From assembly GCF_018854015.1 (NCBI RefSeq), contig NZ_JAAXYO010000090.1:1-64000 (forward strand): a DNA stretch of 64,000 bases, in the 5' to 3' direction. A program made the translations under genes and the position numbers. The notes beneath the pieces were generated by a model, which made no database searches, had not been told where the DNA came from, and was given only the letters and a program-made list of their open reading frames with translations. The stretch comes from Igneacidithiobacillus copahuensis (lineage in GTDB: Bacteria; Pseudomonadota; Gammaproteobacteria; Acidithiobacillales; Acidithiobacillaceae). Shown here one piece after another: positions 8,520 to 16,614 of the stretch; positions within the stretch are counted from its first letter, which is position 1; each line of letters opens with the position of its first letter.

Positions 8520-10280
8520 ATGCAACGACCGAAAATCTGCACGCGGAAAGTCTCTGCGGAAGTAGAATCGGCGGCGCTGGCCCTTGGCTATCGCCCTTTG
8601 CAAGCGCGCATCATCGCTGGCCGCCTGGGCGCGGAGTATGCCGGATGCGTGGCGGATCTGCTATCGGGGAAGCTCGCGCAACTGAGTCCCCCCGACTTGC
8701 TCCCCGACATCGATGTCGCGGTGCAAGCCACCATCGACGCGCTGCGACGGCGCCTGCCGATTCTCCTCATCTCTGATTATGACGCCGATGGTGCCTCTGC
8801 CCATGCGGTGTTGAAACTGGCCTTTCGCGACCACTTTTTGGTGCCGGAAGAGCGGTTGCACAGCTTCATCGGCCATCGCCTGCGCGATGGCTATGGTGTC
8901 TCGGAGAAGCTCACCGAGCGCATTCTGGCCGAGGCACCGCGTCCGGCCCTGGTGATCACCGCCGATCAGGGCAGCAGCGATCAGGAGCGCATTGCCCGCC
9001 TGCAAGCTGCAGGCTTTACCGTCATCGTCACCGATCACCATGGGATTCCGGAGGCGGGCCCGCCCGCCGGCGCGGTTGCCTGCGTCAATCCGGTACGCCG
9101 CGATGGGCAGTTTCCCGACCCCTATGTGGCTGGCGTCCATGTCGCCTGGCTGTATTGCTGTGCGGTGCGCCAGGGCTTGCAGAAGGCGGGCTTGCTGCCG
9201 GCCACGGCCCCCAAATTGGGCGACTTGCTGGATCTGGTGGCCTTGGGGACGGTGGCGGACTGTGTGGATCTGGCCCGCTCCCCCAATAATCGAGCCGTCA
9301 TCGCGTACGGCTTGCGCTTGATGAACGGAGCTCGCCGGCGGCCGGTCTGGACCGCCCTCGCCGCCCTGACCCGGAGTAGTGCGCAGATTGACGCCGCTAC
9401 CCTGGCCTTTCGTTTTGCACCGTTGATCAATGCTCGTGGCCGTCTCGACTCGGCGGAGGACAGCGTACGACTGTTTTTGAGCGAAAATCTGCCCGAGGCG
9501 GAAAGCCTCGCCGCCGTGCTTCTGGAGGATAACGAGGCGCGCAAGGCGGTGCAGGCGCAGATGCTGGGTGCGGCGCAGCGGCAGGTGCAGGAACAGCTCC
9601 GCTCCGATGCCGCGGCGCTGTGCATCTTCGACCCCGCAGGACATGCCGGGGTGCAAGGAATCTGCGCGGCCAAGATCGTTGAGGCGACAGGTCGCCCGGT
9701 GGCTTTTTTTACTCCCAAGGAAGATCCTGATCTCGTCAGCGCTTCACTGCGCAGCGTTGGTGCTTTCCATATACGGGATGCTCTGGCGCAGATCGCCGCC
9801 CGCCATCCCGATGCCTTCCTGGCTTGGGGCGGACATGCCGGGGCCGGGGGGGTCACCCTGCGGCGCAGCGCCCTGGATGCCTTTCGTGGCGCCTGGGCAG
9901 AGCTGGCGGCGCCGCATTTTGCAGAAGAACCGCTTGGCCCACGCATCTGGACCGATGGCGCTCTGCCGACCCTGCCCAGCATGGAACAGTTGCAGGAAAT
10001 CAGCGAGTTGGAGCCCTTTGGGCGGCAGTGGGAGGCGCCCCTTTTTGTTGCGGAAGGGACGATCAGCAGTCTACGCCCGGTGGGTGATGGCCGCCACCTT
10101 AAGCTTGCGCTGCGCCTGGGTGGCGAGGATTTTGACGCCATTTGGTTCTTTGCCAGTGAGGATGGTGAGCATCCCGTGCAGGCAGGCCAGCAAATCCGTT
10201 TCGCCTATGCCCTGGAGCGCAACGACTGGCGCGGTGAATCGCGCCTGCAACTGCAGATTCGCCATGCGGAGCCGTGCTAG
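8520..10280 (+). CDS. recJ: Single-stranded-DNA-specific exonuclease RecJ
   Basis: RecJ is a 5'-to-3' exonuclease on single-stranded DNA, used in recombination and mismatch repair. The DHH-family motifs are clear: ISDYDADGASA (Asp 86 to Asp 90), VTDHHGIPEAG (D172, H173, H174), and later LINARGRLDSAEDSVRL and the GGHAGAGG motif of the DHHA1 domain. A C-terminal OB-fold completes 586 residues, the normal length. The ATG at 8520 lies 2 bases after the upstream stop. The gene converges on copA, and the two stop codons share the bases CTAG. Confidence 0.95.
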   Translation: MQRPKICTRKVSAEVESAALALGYRPLQARIIAGRLGAEYAGCVADLLSGKLAQLSPPDLLPDIDVAVQATIDALRRRLPILLISDYDADGASAHAVLKLAFRDHFLVPEERLHSFIGHRLRDGYGVSEKLTERILAEAPRPALVITADQGSSDQERIARLQAAGFTVIVTDHHGIPEAGPPAGAVACVNPVRRDGQFPDPYVAGVHVAWLYCCAVRQGLQKAGLLPATAPKLGDLLDLVALGTVADCVDLARSPNNRAVIAYGLRLMNGARRRPVWTALAALTRSSAQIDAATLAFRFAPLINARGRLDSAEDSVRLFLSENLPEAESLAAVLLEDNEARKAVQAQMLGAAQRQVQEQLRSDAAALCIFDPAGHAGVQGICAAKIVEATGRPVAFFTPKEDPDLVSASLRSVGAFHIRDALAQIAARHPDAFLAWGGHAGAGGVTLRRSALDAFRGAWAELAAPHFAEEPLGPRIWTDGALPTLPSMEQLQEISELEPFGRQWEAPLFVAEGTISSLRPVGDGRHLKLALRLGGEDFDAIWFFASEDGEHPVQAGQQIRFAYALERNDWRGESRLQLQIRHAEPC

Positions 10281-12751
10281 GCGACGAAGGCGCGGATGCG
10301 TCGCAGGCGCAGGCTGTTGCCAAGCACGAAGATCGAGGAAAAGCCCATGGCAACCCCAGCGAGCATGGGATTGAGCTGCAGTCCCCAGGGCAAAAAGACC
10401 CCGGCGGCCAGGGGAATCAAGAGGATATTGTAAAAGAAGGCCCAGAAAAGATTGCCGCGAATCCGCCCCAGGGTTTGCCGGGCTGCCCGCAGAGCGGTGA
10501 CCAGGGTGCCAAGGTCGGGATGACTCAGCGTCACGTCGGCGGCCTCCATGGCAATCTCCGTACCGCTTGCCAGAGCGATTCCGACATTCGCCTGGGCGAG
10601 GGCCGGGGCATCGTTGATGCCGTCGCCGATGAAGGCAACTCGCCGCCCCCCAGCCTGAACCTCCTGGACGATCTTGGCCTTGTCCTGCGGCAGTATTCGC
10701 GCATGTACTTCCTCGATGCCAAGTTGTTTCGCCACCCGGTGCGCAGCTGTCTCGCCGTCGCCGGTCACCAGGGCCAGATTCATTCCCATCTGGCGTAGTG
10801 CGGTGCAGACGGCTGGCGCTTCGGGCCGTAAGGCATCGGCCACCGCCAGCCAGCCCAGATAGGTATTGCCCTGAGCGACAAAGACGATAGTCGCACCGGC
10901 CGCTTCCTGACTACGCAGTTCGTCGTCCTCGGGGATGGCGATATTCTGCTGCTCCAGAAACTCCCGGGTCCCCACCCGCACCTGGGTGCCAGCCAACTGC
11001 CCTTCGACGCCTTGCCCAGGCACCACCCGGAAATTCTCGACCGGCTGGGAAGGCGTGGGCGCCGCATCGACAATGGCGCGGGCGATGGGGTGTTCCGAAT
11101 CGCGCTCGACCGCCGCCGCAATCACCAGCGCTTCCTGGGCACCACCGCGAGCGACCAGGGTCGGGCGGCCGCGGGTGACGGTACCGGTTTTGTCGAACAA
11201 TACCGTGTCGACGCCAGCGAGCATCTCCAGGGCACTGCCCTTGCGAAAGAGGACCCCCAGTTCGGCAGCGCGTCCGGTGCCCACCATGATGGCGGCTGGT
11301 GTGGCAAGACCCATGGCGCAGGGGCAGGCAACCACCAGCACGGCCACGGCCGTGGCCAATGCCAGACTGACGTTGGCGCTGTAAAGCGACCAGAACAGAA
11401 AGCTCAACAAGGCGATGGCGAGAACCAGCGGGGAAAAGATGCGGATCACCCGGTCCGCGAGACCCTGGATGGGCAACTTGCCGCTCTGCGCGGACTCCAC
11501 CAGGGCAATGATCTGGGCCAGCACCGAGTCTTTCCCCAAGCGCGTGACCTCGATGCGCAGGCGTCCATCCTGGCAGAAGGTGCCGGCAAAGACCTCGGCG
11601 CCCGCTTCGCGTTTTTGCGGAATCGGTTCACCGCTGAGCATGGCTTCATCGACATGGGCGCTGCCCTCCAGCACCCGGCCATCCGCCGGAATACGCTCTC
11701 CGGGGCGTACCAGGAGATGATCGCCGAGACGCAATTGGCTAACGGACACTTCCTCTTCCTGCCCTTGCGCATCGATGCGTCGCGCAGTTTTCGTCTGCAG
11801 TTGCAACAGGGCGCGGATGGCCGCCGAACTGCGTCCCTTGGCGATCTCTTCCAGATATTTGCCGAGTAGCACGGCGGCGATGACCACGGCCGCGGAGTCG
11901 AAATAAAGATGACGAGCGCTGGCGGGAAAGACGAAGGGGACAAAAAGCACCAGGCTGCTATAGAGCCAGGCCGCGCCGGTACCGGTGGCGACGAGAGAAT
12001 TCATGTCGGGAGACAGATGACGATAGGCAATCCAGCCGGGGCGGAAAAAACGCCGTCCGGGCCAGAACAGCACGACACTTGCCAGAACAAATTGCACGCC
12101 TTCCCAAAATTTGGGCAGTGGCGCGTTGGTCTCTAGCCAAGCGGCAAAAGCGGGTGAAAATGCCGATCCCATCGCCAGAAGAAGAATGATGAGGGCAAAA
12201 CTGATAGCGAGGACCACATCACGGCCCATGGCGTGCAGGAGGACGGCCTTGTGGTCGCCTTCCTCCGTCTCCTCGCTGTGGTCCAGGTTTCTGGCGCCGT
12301 AGCCCGCTGCCTGAATGGCGGCTATCATCTCGTCGACGGAGATGCTGGCCGGCAGATAGCGGACCTGCGCGCGCTCCGTTGCCAAGTTTACGCTGGCTTC
12401 GAGCACCCCGGGTAGACGGCGCAGAGTACGCTCCACCCGGCTGCTACAGGAGGCACAGGTCATCCCCTCCACGGCCAGTTGCGCTTCGGCGCTGAGGGTG
12501 CCGTAGCCAGCTTTTTCGATGGCGGCAACGACGGTGGCAGCGGGCGTTTGCGCCGGATCAAACTGGATCTCTGCCGTTTCCGTCGCCAGGTTGACGCTCG
12601 CTTCCACCCCCGCCACCTTGTTCAAGGCCCGTTCCACCCGGCTGCTGCAGGAGGCACAGGTCATGCCCGTTACCCCCACGCGCAGGCGTTGGGTGCTCGG
12701 GGTGCGCGCGATCTTTTTATCGATGGATTCGGGTGTCAATGTGTCGTTCAT
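10277..12751 (-). CDS. copA: Copper-exporting P1B-type ATPase with two HMA domains
   Basis: This 824-residue inner-membrane pump exports cytoplasmic Cu(I) using ATP. Two N-terminal heavy-metal-associated domains each carry GMTCASC (Cys pairs 32/35 and 99/102). Eight membrane helices are expected. The metal site CPC is at 476-478 (ACPCAMGLATP), the phosphorylated Asp is D520 in DKTGTVT, and the ATP-binding and hinge motifs include GDGINDAPALAQ. High copper tolerance is characteristic of acidophilic sulfur and iron oxidisers. A MerR/CueR-type promoter lies directly upstream, so copper induction is likely, but no cueR gene is in the window. Confidence 0.95.
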   Translation of the reverse strand: MNDTLTPESIDKKIARTPSTQRLRVGVTGMTCASCSSRVERALNKVAGVEASVNLATETAEIQFDPAQTPAATVVAAIEKAGYGTLSAEAQLAVEGMTCASCSSRVERTLRRLPGVLEASVNLATERAQVRYLPASISVDEMIAAIQAAGYGARNLDHSEETEEGDHKAVLLHAMGRDVVLAISFALIILLLAMGSAFSPAFAAWLETNAPLPKFWEGVQFVLASVVLFWPGRRFFRPGWIAYRHLSPDMNSLVATGTGAAWLYSSLVLFVPFVFPASARHLYFDSAAVVIAAVLLGKYLEEIAKGRSSAAIRALLQLQTKTARRIDAQGQEEEVSVSQLRLGDHLLVRPGERIPADGRVLEGSAHVDEAMLSGEPIPQKREAGAEVFAGTFCQDGRLRIEVTRLGKDSVLAQIIALVESAQSGKLPIQGLADRVIRIFSPLVLAIALLSFLFWSLYSANVSLALATAVAVLVVACPCAMGLATPAAIMVGTGRAAELGVLFRKGSALEMLAGVDTVLFDKTGTVTRGRPTLVARGGAQEALVIAAAVERDSEHPIARAIVDAAPTPSQPVENFRVVPGQGVEGQLAGTQVRVGTREFLEQQNIAIPEDDELRSQEAAGATIVFVAQGNTYLGWLAVADALRPEAPAVCTALRQMGMNLALVTGDGETAAHRVAKQLGIEEVHARILPQDKAKIVQEVQAGGRRVAFIGDGINDAPALAQANVGIALASGTEIAMEAADVTLSHPDLGTLVTALRAARQTLGRIRGNLFWAFFYNILLIPLAAGVFLPWGLQLNPMLAGVAMGFSSIFVLGNSLRLRRIRAFVA

Positions 12752-12757
12752 AGCTGC

Positions 12758-12789
12758 AGGATAAACCCTTTACTGGTTTGTAAGGTCAA
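12758..12789 (-). promoter_or_regulatory. MerR/CueR-type promoter of copA
   Basis: Read on the minus strand, a -35 box TTGACC and a -10 box TATCCT are separated by an over-long spacer of about 19-20 bases. The spacer contains the inverted repeat CCTTAC...GTAAAGG. Over-long spacers with a CCTT...AAGG dyad are the hallmark of MerR-family copper regulators such as CueR, which distort the DNA to activate. The site lies immediately before the copA start. Confidence 0.7.
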
Positions 12790-12824
12790 GGCCGTCTGTT
12801 CTCTTTTTCGCTTATACTGCATCC

Positions 12825-14342
12825 ATGATCAATAGGGAAAATCTCGTCAACCTGGAACATTGGCTCTGTTCCGAATACGAGCAGATCGAATATCGCTTTT
12901 CACAATATCTGCCCAATCGTGCCCGGGTAGTGATAATACTCGCCGCGGTATTGGGGGTGGCATCGGCAAACCTCGCAGCACTGGGGGCGTTGGCTCATGC
13001 ACTGGAGACCGCATTACATATCAGCGACGCGCGATTTGGTCTGGTGGGTACGGTAGCCTCGCTCTCTGGCGCGATACTCACCCTGATCGCCGGGGTCTGG
13101 GTGGATCGGCGAAAGCGCGTGCGGCTCCTGGCCATTTTTGCTGGCAGCTGGGCATTGGGTATGGCTGCCAGCGGCTGTATTCCCGGTTATCTGGAGCTGT
13201 TGCTGGCGCAGGTTGTGGTCGGTGCCAGCGGTATCTCCGTTGGCGCGGTAGTCGCCTCCTTGACTGGGGATTACTTTCCGCCCTCTCAGCGCGGCAGGAT
13301 TTTTGGCCTGATTGTCGGTGGTGAGTTGTTGGGTGCGGGAATCGGAATGCTGGTGGCGAGTATCGTCGCCGACCTCCTGGGCTGGCGTTTTGCTTTTTGG
13401 AGTCTGGCATTGCTGGGGTCATTGGGAGTTGTCGTGATACGACGGTATCTGCGAGAGCCGCAACGCAATACGATGGCAAAAATTGCCATCGGCTCCCCAA
13501 GCCCTTCGCGCGCTGACTCCGCCCCAGCGCGTTCCCACAAGGTTGCCGATCTGATTCGCCGGATGGCGATTTCGCCATACCCCGACCGGGTGATGCACGA
13601 GGATCCGACCTGCTGGCCGTGGATACGGGCGGCACGTTACATTGTCACCATTCGTACCAACATCATTCTGGTTCTCGGCTCATCGGCCAGTTATTTTTAT
13701 TTCACCGGACTTTTGGTATTTGCCGATCTCTATCTCATGCAGCGCTTTGATCTGCCCGCTGATACCGCCAGCATCCTGTTCATGGGACTAGGCAGTGGCG
13801 GAATCTTCGGAGTGTTGCTCAGTGGCTGGCTCGCAGATCGATTGTTACACCGGCACATTGTTGCGGCGCGGGTATGGGTAGCAGCGGGCTCCTTCTTTCT
13901 GACGGTGCTGGCCTTTCTGCCGGCCTTCCTGCTGCCCAGCGTCTGGGTAGCGGCGCCTTGTTTTTTTCTGGCGGCCTTGTTTTTGGGCGCTACCAATCCC
14001 ACTCTGGATGCTGCGCGTCTCGATATCATGCACTCGCGCTTGTGGGGGCGAGCAGAAAGTGTACGCAATCTGGTGCGCTATACTCTGGTGGGGTTGGCGC
14101 CGCTGATGATTGGGCTTTTGGTTGGATATTTTCAGAAAAGCGGTGACCAAGGCGCCGAGGCCCTCGGGCATGCCTTTCTGCTGTTGCTGATTCTTCTATT
14201 GATTGCCGGCCTCGCCATGGTTTTCGCGGCCTTCACCTATCCGCGCGATGTGGCGACGGTATTGGCGTCTGAGGGCGCACCGTTACCTGTGACCTCGGAT
14301 GCAGAGCATCCGCAGGCCCAGGTTCGCGAGTCAGGGGACTAA
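12825..14342 (+). CDS. Major facilitator superfamily transporter
   Basis: This 505-residue inner-membrane protein has about 12 hydrophobic segments in two halves of six, split by a hydrophilic loop at roughly 210-265. The loop after helix 2 (GVWVDRRKRVRLL) matches the MFS motif A pattern, and TGDYFPPSQRGRIFGLIVGGELLGAG is close to the motif found after helix 4-5. The substrate is unknown. It diverges from copA across only 73 bases, so it may share metal-linked control. The best -10 box (TATACT, 12813-12818) is so close to the ATG that the mRNA may be leaderless. Its 3' end overlaps katG by 12 bases, tail to tail. Confidence 0.85.
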   Translation: MINRENLVNLEHWLCSEYEQIEYRFSQYLPNRARVVIILAAVLGVASANLAALGALAHALETALHISDARFGLVGTVASLSGAILTLIAGVWVDRRKRVRLLAIFAGSWALGMAASGCIPGYLELLLAQVVVGASGISVGAVVASLTGDYFPPSQRGRIFGLIVGGELLGAGIGMLVASIVADLLGWRFAFWSLALLGSLGVVVIRRYLREPQRNTMAKIAIGSPSPSRADSAPARSHKVADLIRRMAISPYPDRVMHEDPTCWPWIRAARYIVTIRTNIILVLGSSASYFYFTGLLVFADLYLMQRFDLPADTASILFMGLGSGGIFGVLLSGWLADRLLHRHIVAARVWVAAGSFFLTVLAFLPAFLLPSVWVAAPCFFLAALFLGATNPTLDAARLDIMHSRLWGRAESVRNLVRYTLVGLAPLMIGLLVGYFQKSGDQGAEALGHAFLLLLILLLIAGLAMVFAAFTYPRDVATVLASEGAPLPVTSDAEHPQAQVRESGD

Positions 14343-16508
14343 ATCGAAGCGATCGGCGTGCATGACCTTCGCCCAAGCCTCGGCAAAGTCTTGAACAAAT
14401 TTCTGGCCGGAGTCGTCTTGCCCGTAGACCTCGGCAATGGCGCGCAGCTGCGAGTTGCTGCCGCAAACCAGATCGACCCGTGTGGCCGTCCATTTCTCTG
14501 CGCCGCTGCTGCGTTCGCAGACGCGAAAGAGTTGCTCGCTATTTTCCGCTTTCCAGACATTGTTCATGTCGAGAAGGTTGACGAAATAGTCGGTACTGAG
14601 CACACCGGGACGATCGGTAAAGACCCCATGTCGACTATTCTGGTAATTGCCATCGAGCATGCGCATGCCACCCAGCAACACCACCATCTCGGGTGCGTCT
14701 AGCCCGAGAAGCTGGGCCTTGTCGATCAGCAGCTCCTCTGCAGACACCGACGACTCGCCGCGTTGATAATTGCGGAAGGCATCAGCGAAGGGCTCGAGTA
14801 CGGCAAAGGACTCGACGTCCGTTTGCTCGGCGCTGGCATCCACGCGCCCGGGCTGGAAGGGGACGATCACCGGATAGCCAGCCGCCCTTGCCGCCTCTTC
14901 TACCGCAGCATTGCCGGCAATGACGATGAGATCGGCCAGCGAGATTTTCTTACCCTTCGCAGCGCCGTGAAACTCCTCCCGTACCGTTTCCAGTTTGTCG
15001 AGCACCTGTGCCAGTTGCTCCGGCTCATTGACTGCCCAGTCCTTCTGCGGAGCCAAGCGAATTCGCGCTCCGTTTACGCCACCGCGTTTGTCGCTACCAC
15101 GGAAGCTGGCGGCTGCTGACCAGGCCGTGTATACCAGTGAGCGCGTCGGCAGGCCACTGGCAAGGACCCGTTTTTTGAGTTCGGCAATGTCCTGTTCGTT
15201 GATCAGCGGATATTCAACGGCGGGCAGGGGATCCTGCCAAAGCAGGTCTTCTGCGGGTACGTCCGGTCCCAAGTAGCGCGATTTTGGACCCATATCCCGA
15301 TGGGTGAGTTTGAACCATGCACGGGCAAAGGCATCGGCAAATTCCTCGGGGTTCTCCCAAAAATGCTTGCAAATTCGTGCATACTCAGGATCGTGGCGCA
15401 TAGCCATATCGGCATCGGTCATGATGATCGGTACCTTCTTACTGGCATCTGCGGCGGCTGGCGCCATGTTGGCGTCGGTATGTTGGGTGGGGGTCCATTG
15501 CCAGGCGCCGGCGGGACTTTTGACGGTCTCCCACTCATTGCCGAAAAGTACCTCGAAGTAGCTCATGTCCCAGGTGGTTGGCGTAGGCGTCCAGGAACCC
15601 TCCAAACCGCTGCCGATCTGGTCGCCACCTTTTCCGGAGGCGAAGGTGCTGACCCAGCCCAAACCTTGGTTTTCCAAAGGACTCGCTTCGGGCGCTGGAC
15701 CCACCATGCTGGCATCGCCCGCACCATGGCACTTGCCGAAGGTATGCCCGCCAGCGGTCAGGGCCACCGTCTCGTAATCATTCATGGCCATGCGGGCAAA
15801 GGTCTGGCGTACCTCACGCGCGGATACCAGGGGATCTGGTTTACCGTTGGGACCTTCGGGATTGACATAGATCAGCCCCATCTGCACGGCGGCCAAGGGA
15901 TTATCGATGCCGCCGTCTGCGTCATGGCGCTGGTCTTCCAGCCAAGTGCCCTCTGGTCCCCAGTACACGGATTCGTCGGGCTCATAGACATCCTCCCGTC
16001 CACCAGCAAAACCAAAGATTTGTAGACCCATGGATTCGAGAGCGCAGGTGCCTGCGAGAATGATCAGGTCCCCCCAGGAGAGTCGGTTGCCGTATTTCTT
16101 TTTGATCGGCCAGAGCAGGCGACGGGCCTTGTCGAGGTTGACGTTATCTGGCCAGCTGTTGATCGGCGCAAAACGCTGCTGCGCCATTCCTGCGCCGCCG
16201 CGGCCATCGCTGGTGCGGTAGGTGCCTGCCGAGTGCCAGGCCATGCGAATGAAGAGCGGGCCATAATGGCCGTAATCGGCCGGCCACCAGTCCTGCGAGT
16301 TGCGCATGAGAGCGAAGAGGTCTGCCTTCACTGCAGACAAATCAAGCTGAAGGAATTCTTTGCGGTAGTTGAAATCGCGATCCATAGGGCTGGTCGCGGA
16401 AGTGAACTGATGCAATATCTTGAGATTCAGCTGATTGGGCCACCATTCCTGGTTATGTTTCTGTTTTCCGACGTTGGGGCTGGGGTGAAACGGGCATTCT
16501 CCAGACAT
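14331..16508 (-). CDS. katG: Catalase-peroxidase KatG
   Basis: This haem enzyme destroys hydrogen peroxide by catalase and peroxidase activity. The 725 residues cover both the catalytic N-terminal half and the haem-less C-terminal copy. The distal triad is R88, W91 and H92 in RMAWHSAGTYR. The Met-Tyr-Trp adduct residues are W91, Y214 (LIYVNPEGPNG) and M240, and the proximal haem ligand is H255 in AGGHTFGKCHG. All key residues are present. The start MSGECPFHP is typical of the family and has AGGAG 6 bases upstream, so the longer reading to 16571 is rejected. A good -35 (TTGACT), a dyad and a Fur-like site lie upstream. Confidence 0.96.
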   Translation of the reverse strand: MSGECPFHPSPNVGKQKHNQEWWPNQLNLKILHQFTSATSPMDRDFNYRKEFLQLDLSAVKADLFALMRNSQDWWPADYGHYGPLFIRMAWHSAGTYRTSDGRGGAGMAQQRFAPINSWPDNVNLDKARRLLWPIKKKYGNRLSWGDLIILAGTCALESMGLQIFGFAGGREDVYEPDESVYWGPEGTWLEDQRHDADGGIDNPLAAVQMGLIYVNPEGPNGKPDPLVSAREVRQTFARMAMNDYETVALTAGGHTFGKCHGAGDASMVGPAPEASPLENQGLGWVSTFASGKGGDQIGSGLEGSWTPTPTTWDMSYFEVLFGNEWETVKSPAGAWQWTPTQHTDANMAPAAADASKKVPIIMTDADMAMRHDPEYARICKHFWENPEEFADAFARAWFKLTHRDMGPKSRYLGPDVPAEDLLWQDPLPAVEYPLINEQDIAELKKRVLASGLPTRSLVYTAWSAAASFRGSDKRGGVNGARIRLAPQKDWAVNEPEQLAQVLDKLETVREEFHGAAKGKKISLADLIVIAGNAAVEEAARAAGYPVIVPFQPGRVDASAEQTDVESFAVLEPFADAFRNYQRGESSVSAEELLIDKAQLLGLDAPEMVVLLGGMRMLDGNYQNSRHGVFTDRPGVLSTDYFVNLLDMNNVWKAENSEQLFRVCERSSGAEKWTATRVDLVCGSNSQLRAIAEVYGQDDSGQKFVQDFAEAWAKVMHADRFDLVP

Positions 16509-16540
16509 TTCTAACTCCTGTTGCAGGTGGATGATCTGTG

Positions 16541-16559
16541 AAAGATAAAATCTATCTTT
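16541..16559. promoter_or_regulatory. Perfect inverted repeat in the katG leader/promoter
   Basis: AAAGATA, five bases, then TATCTTT forms a perfect 7-base dyad. On the katG strand it lies just after a strong -35 box (TTGACT, complement of 16566-16571), so a protein bound here would cover the -10 region. It does not fit a standard OxyR site; the regulator is unknown. Confidence 0.5.
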
Positions 16560-16575
16560 AAACAAAGTCAAATTA

Positions 16576-16594
16576 GAGAATGATTATATTTATC
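16576..16594. promoter_or_regulatory. Fur-box-like site between katG and the YdeP-like gene
   Basis: Read on the minus strand the site is GATAAATATAATCATTCTC, matching 16 of 19 bases of the classical Fur consensus GATAATGATAATCATTATC. It lies just upstream of the katG -35 and about 20 bases before the first possible start of the divergent oxidoreductase, so iron could control one or both. Whether Fur binds has not been tested. Confidence 0.5.
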
Positions 16595-16614
16595 TTCGGT
16601 GAGCACGATTTACG

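Noticed and set aside
8661..9656. 331-codon minus-strand frame inside recJ
   Set aside because: No recognisable protein; recJ with all its motifs occupies the other strand.
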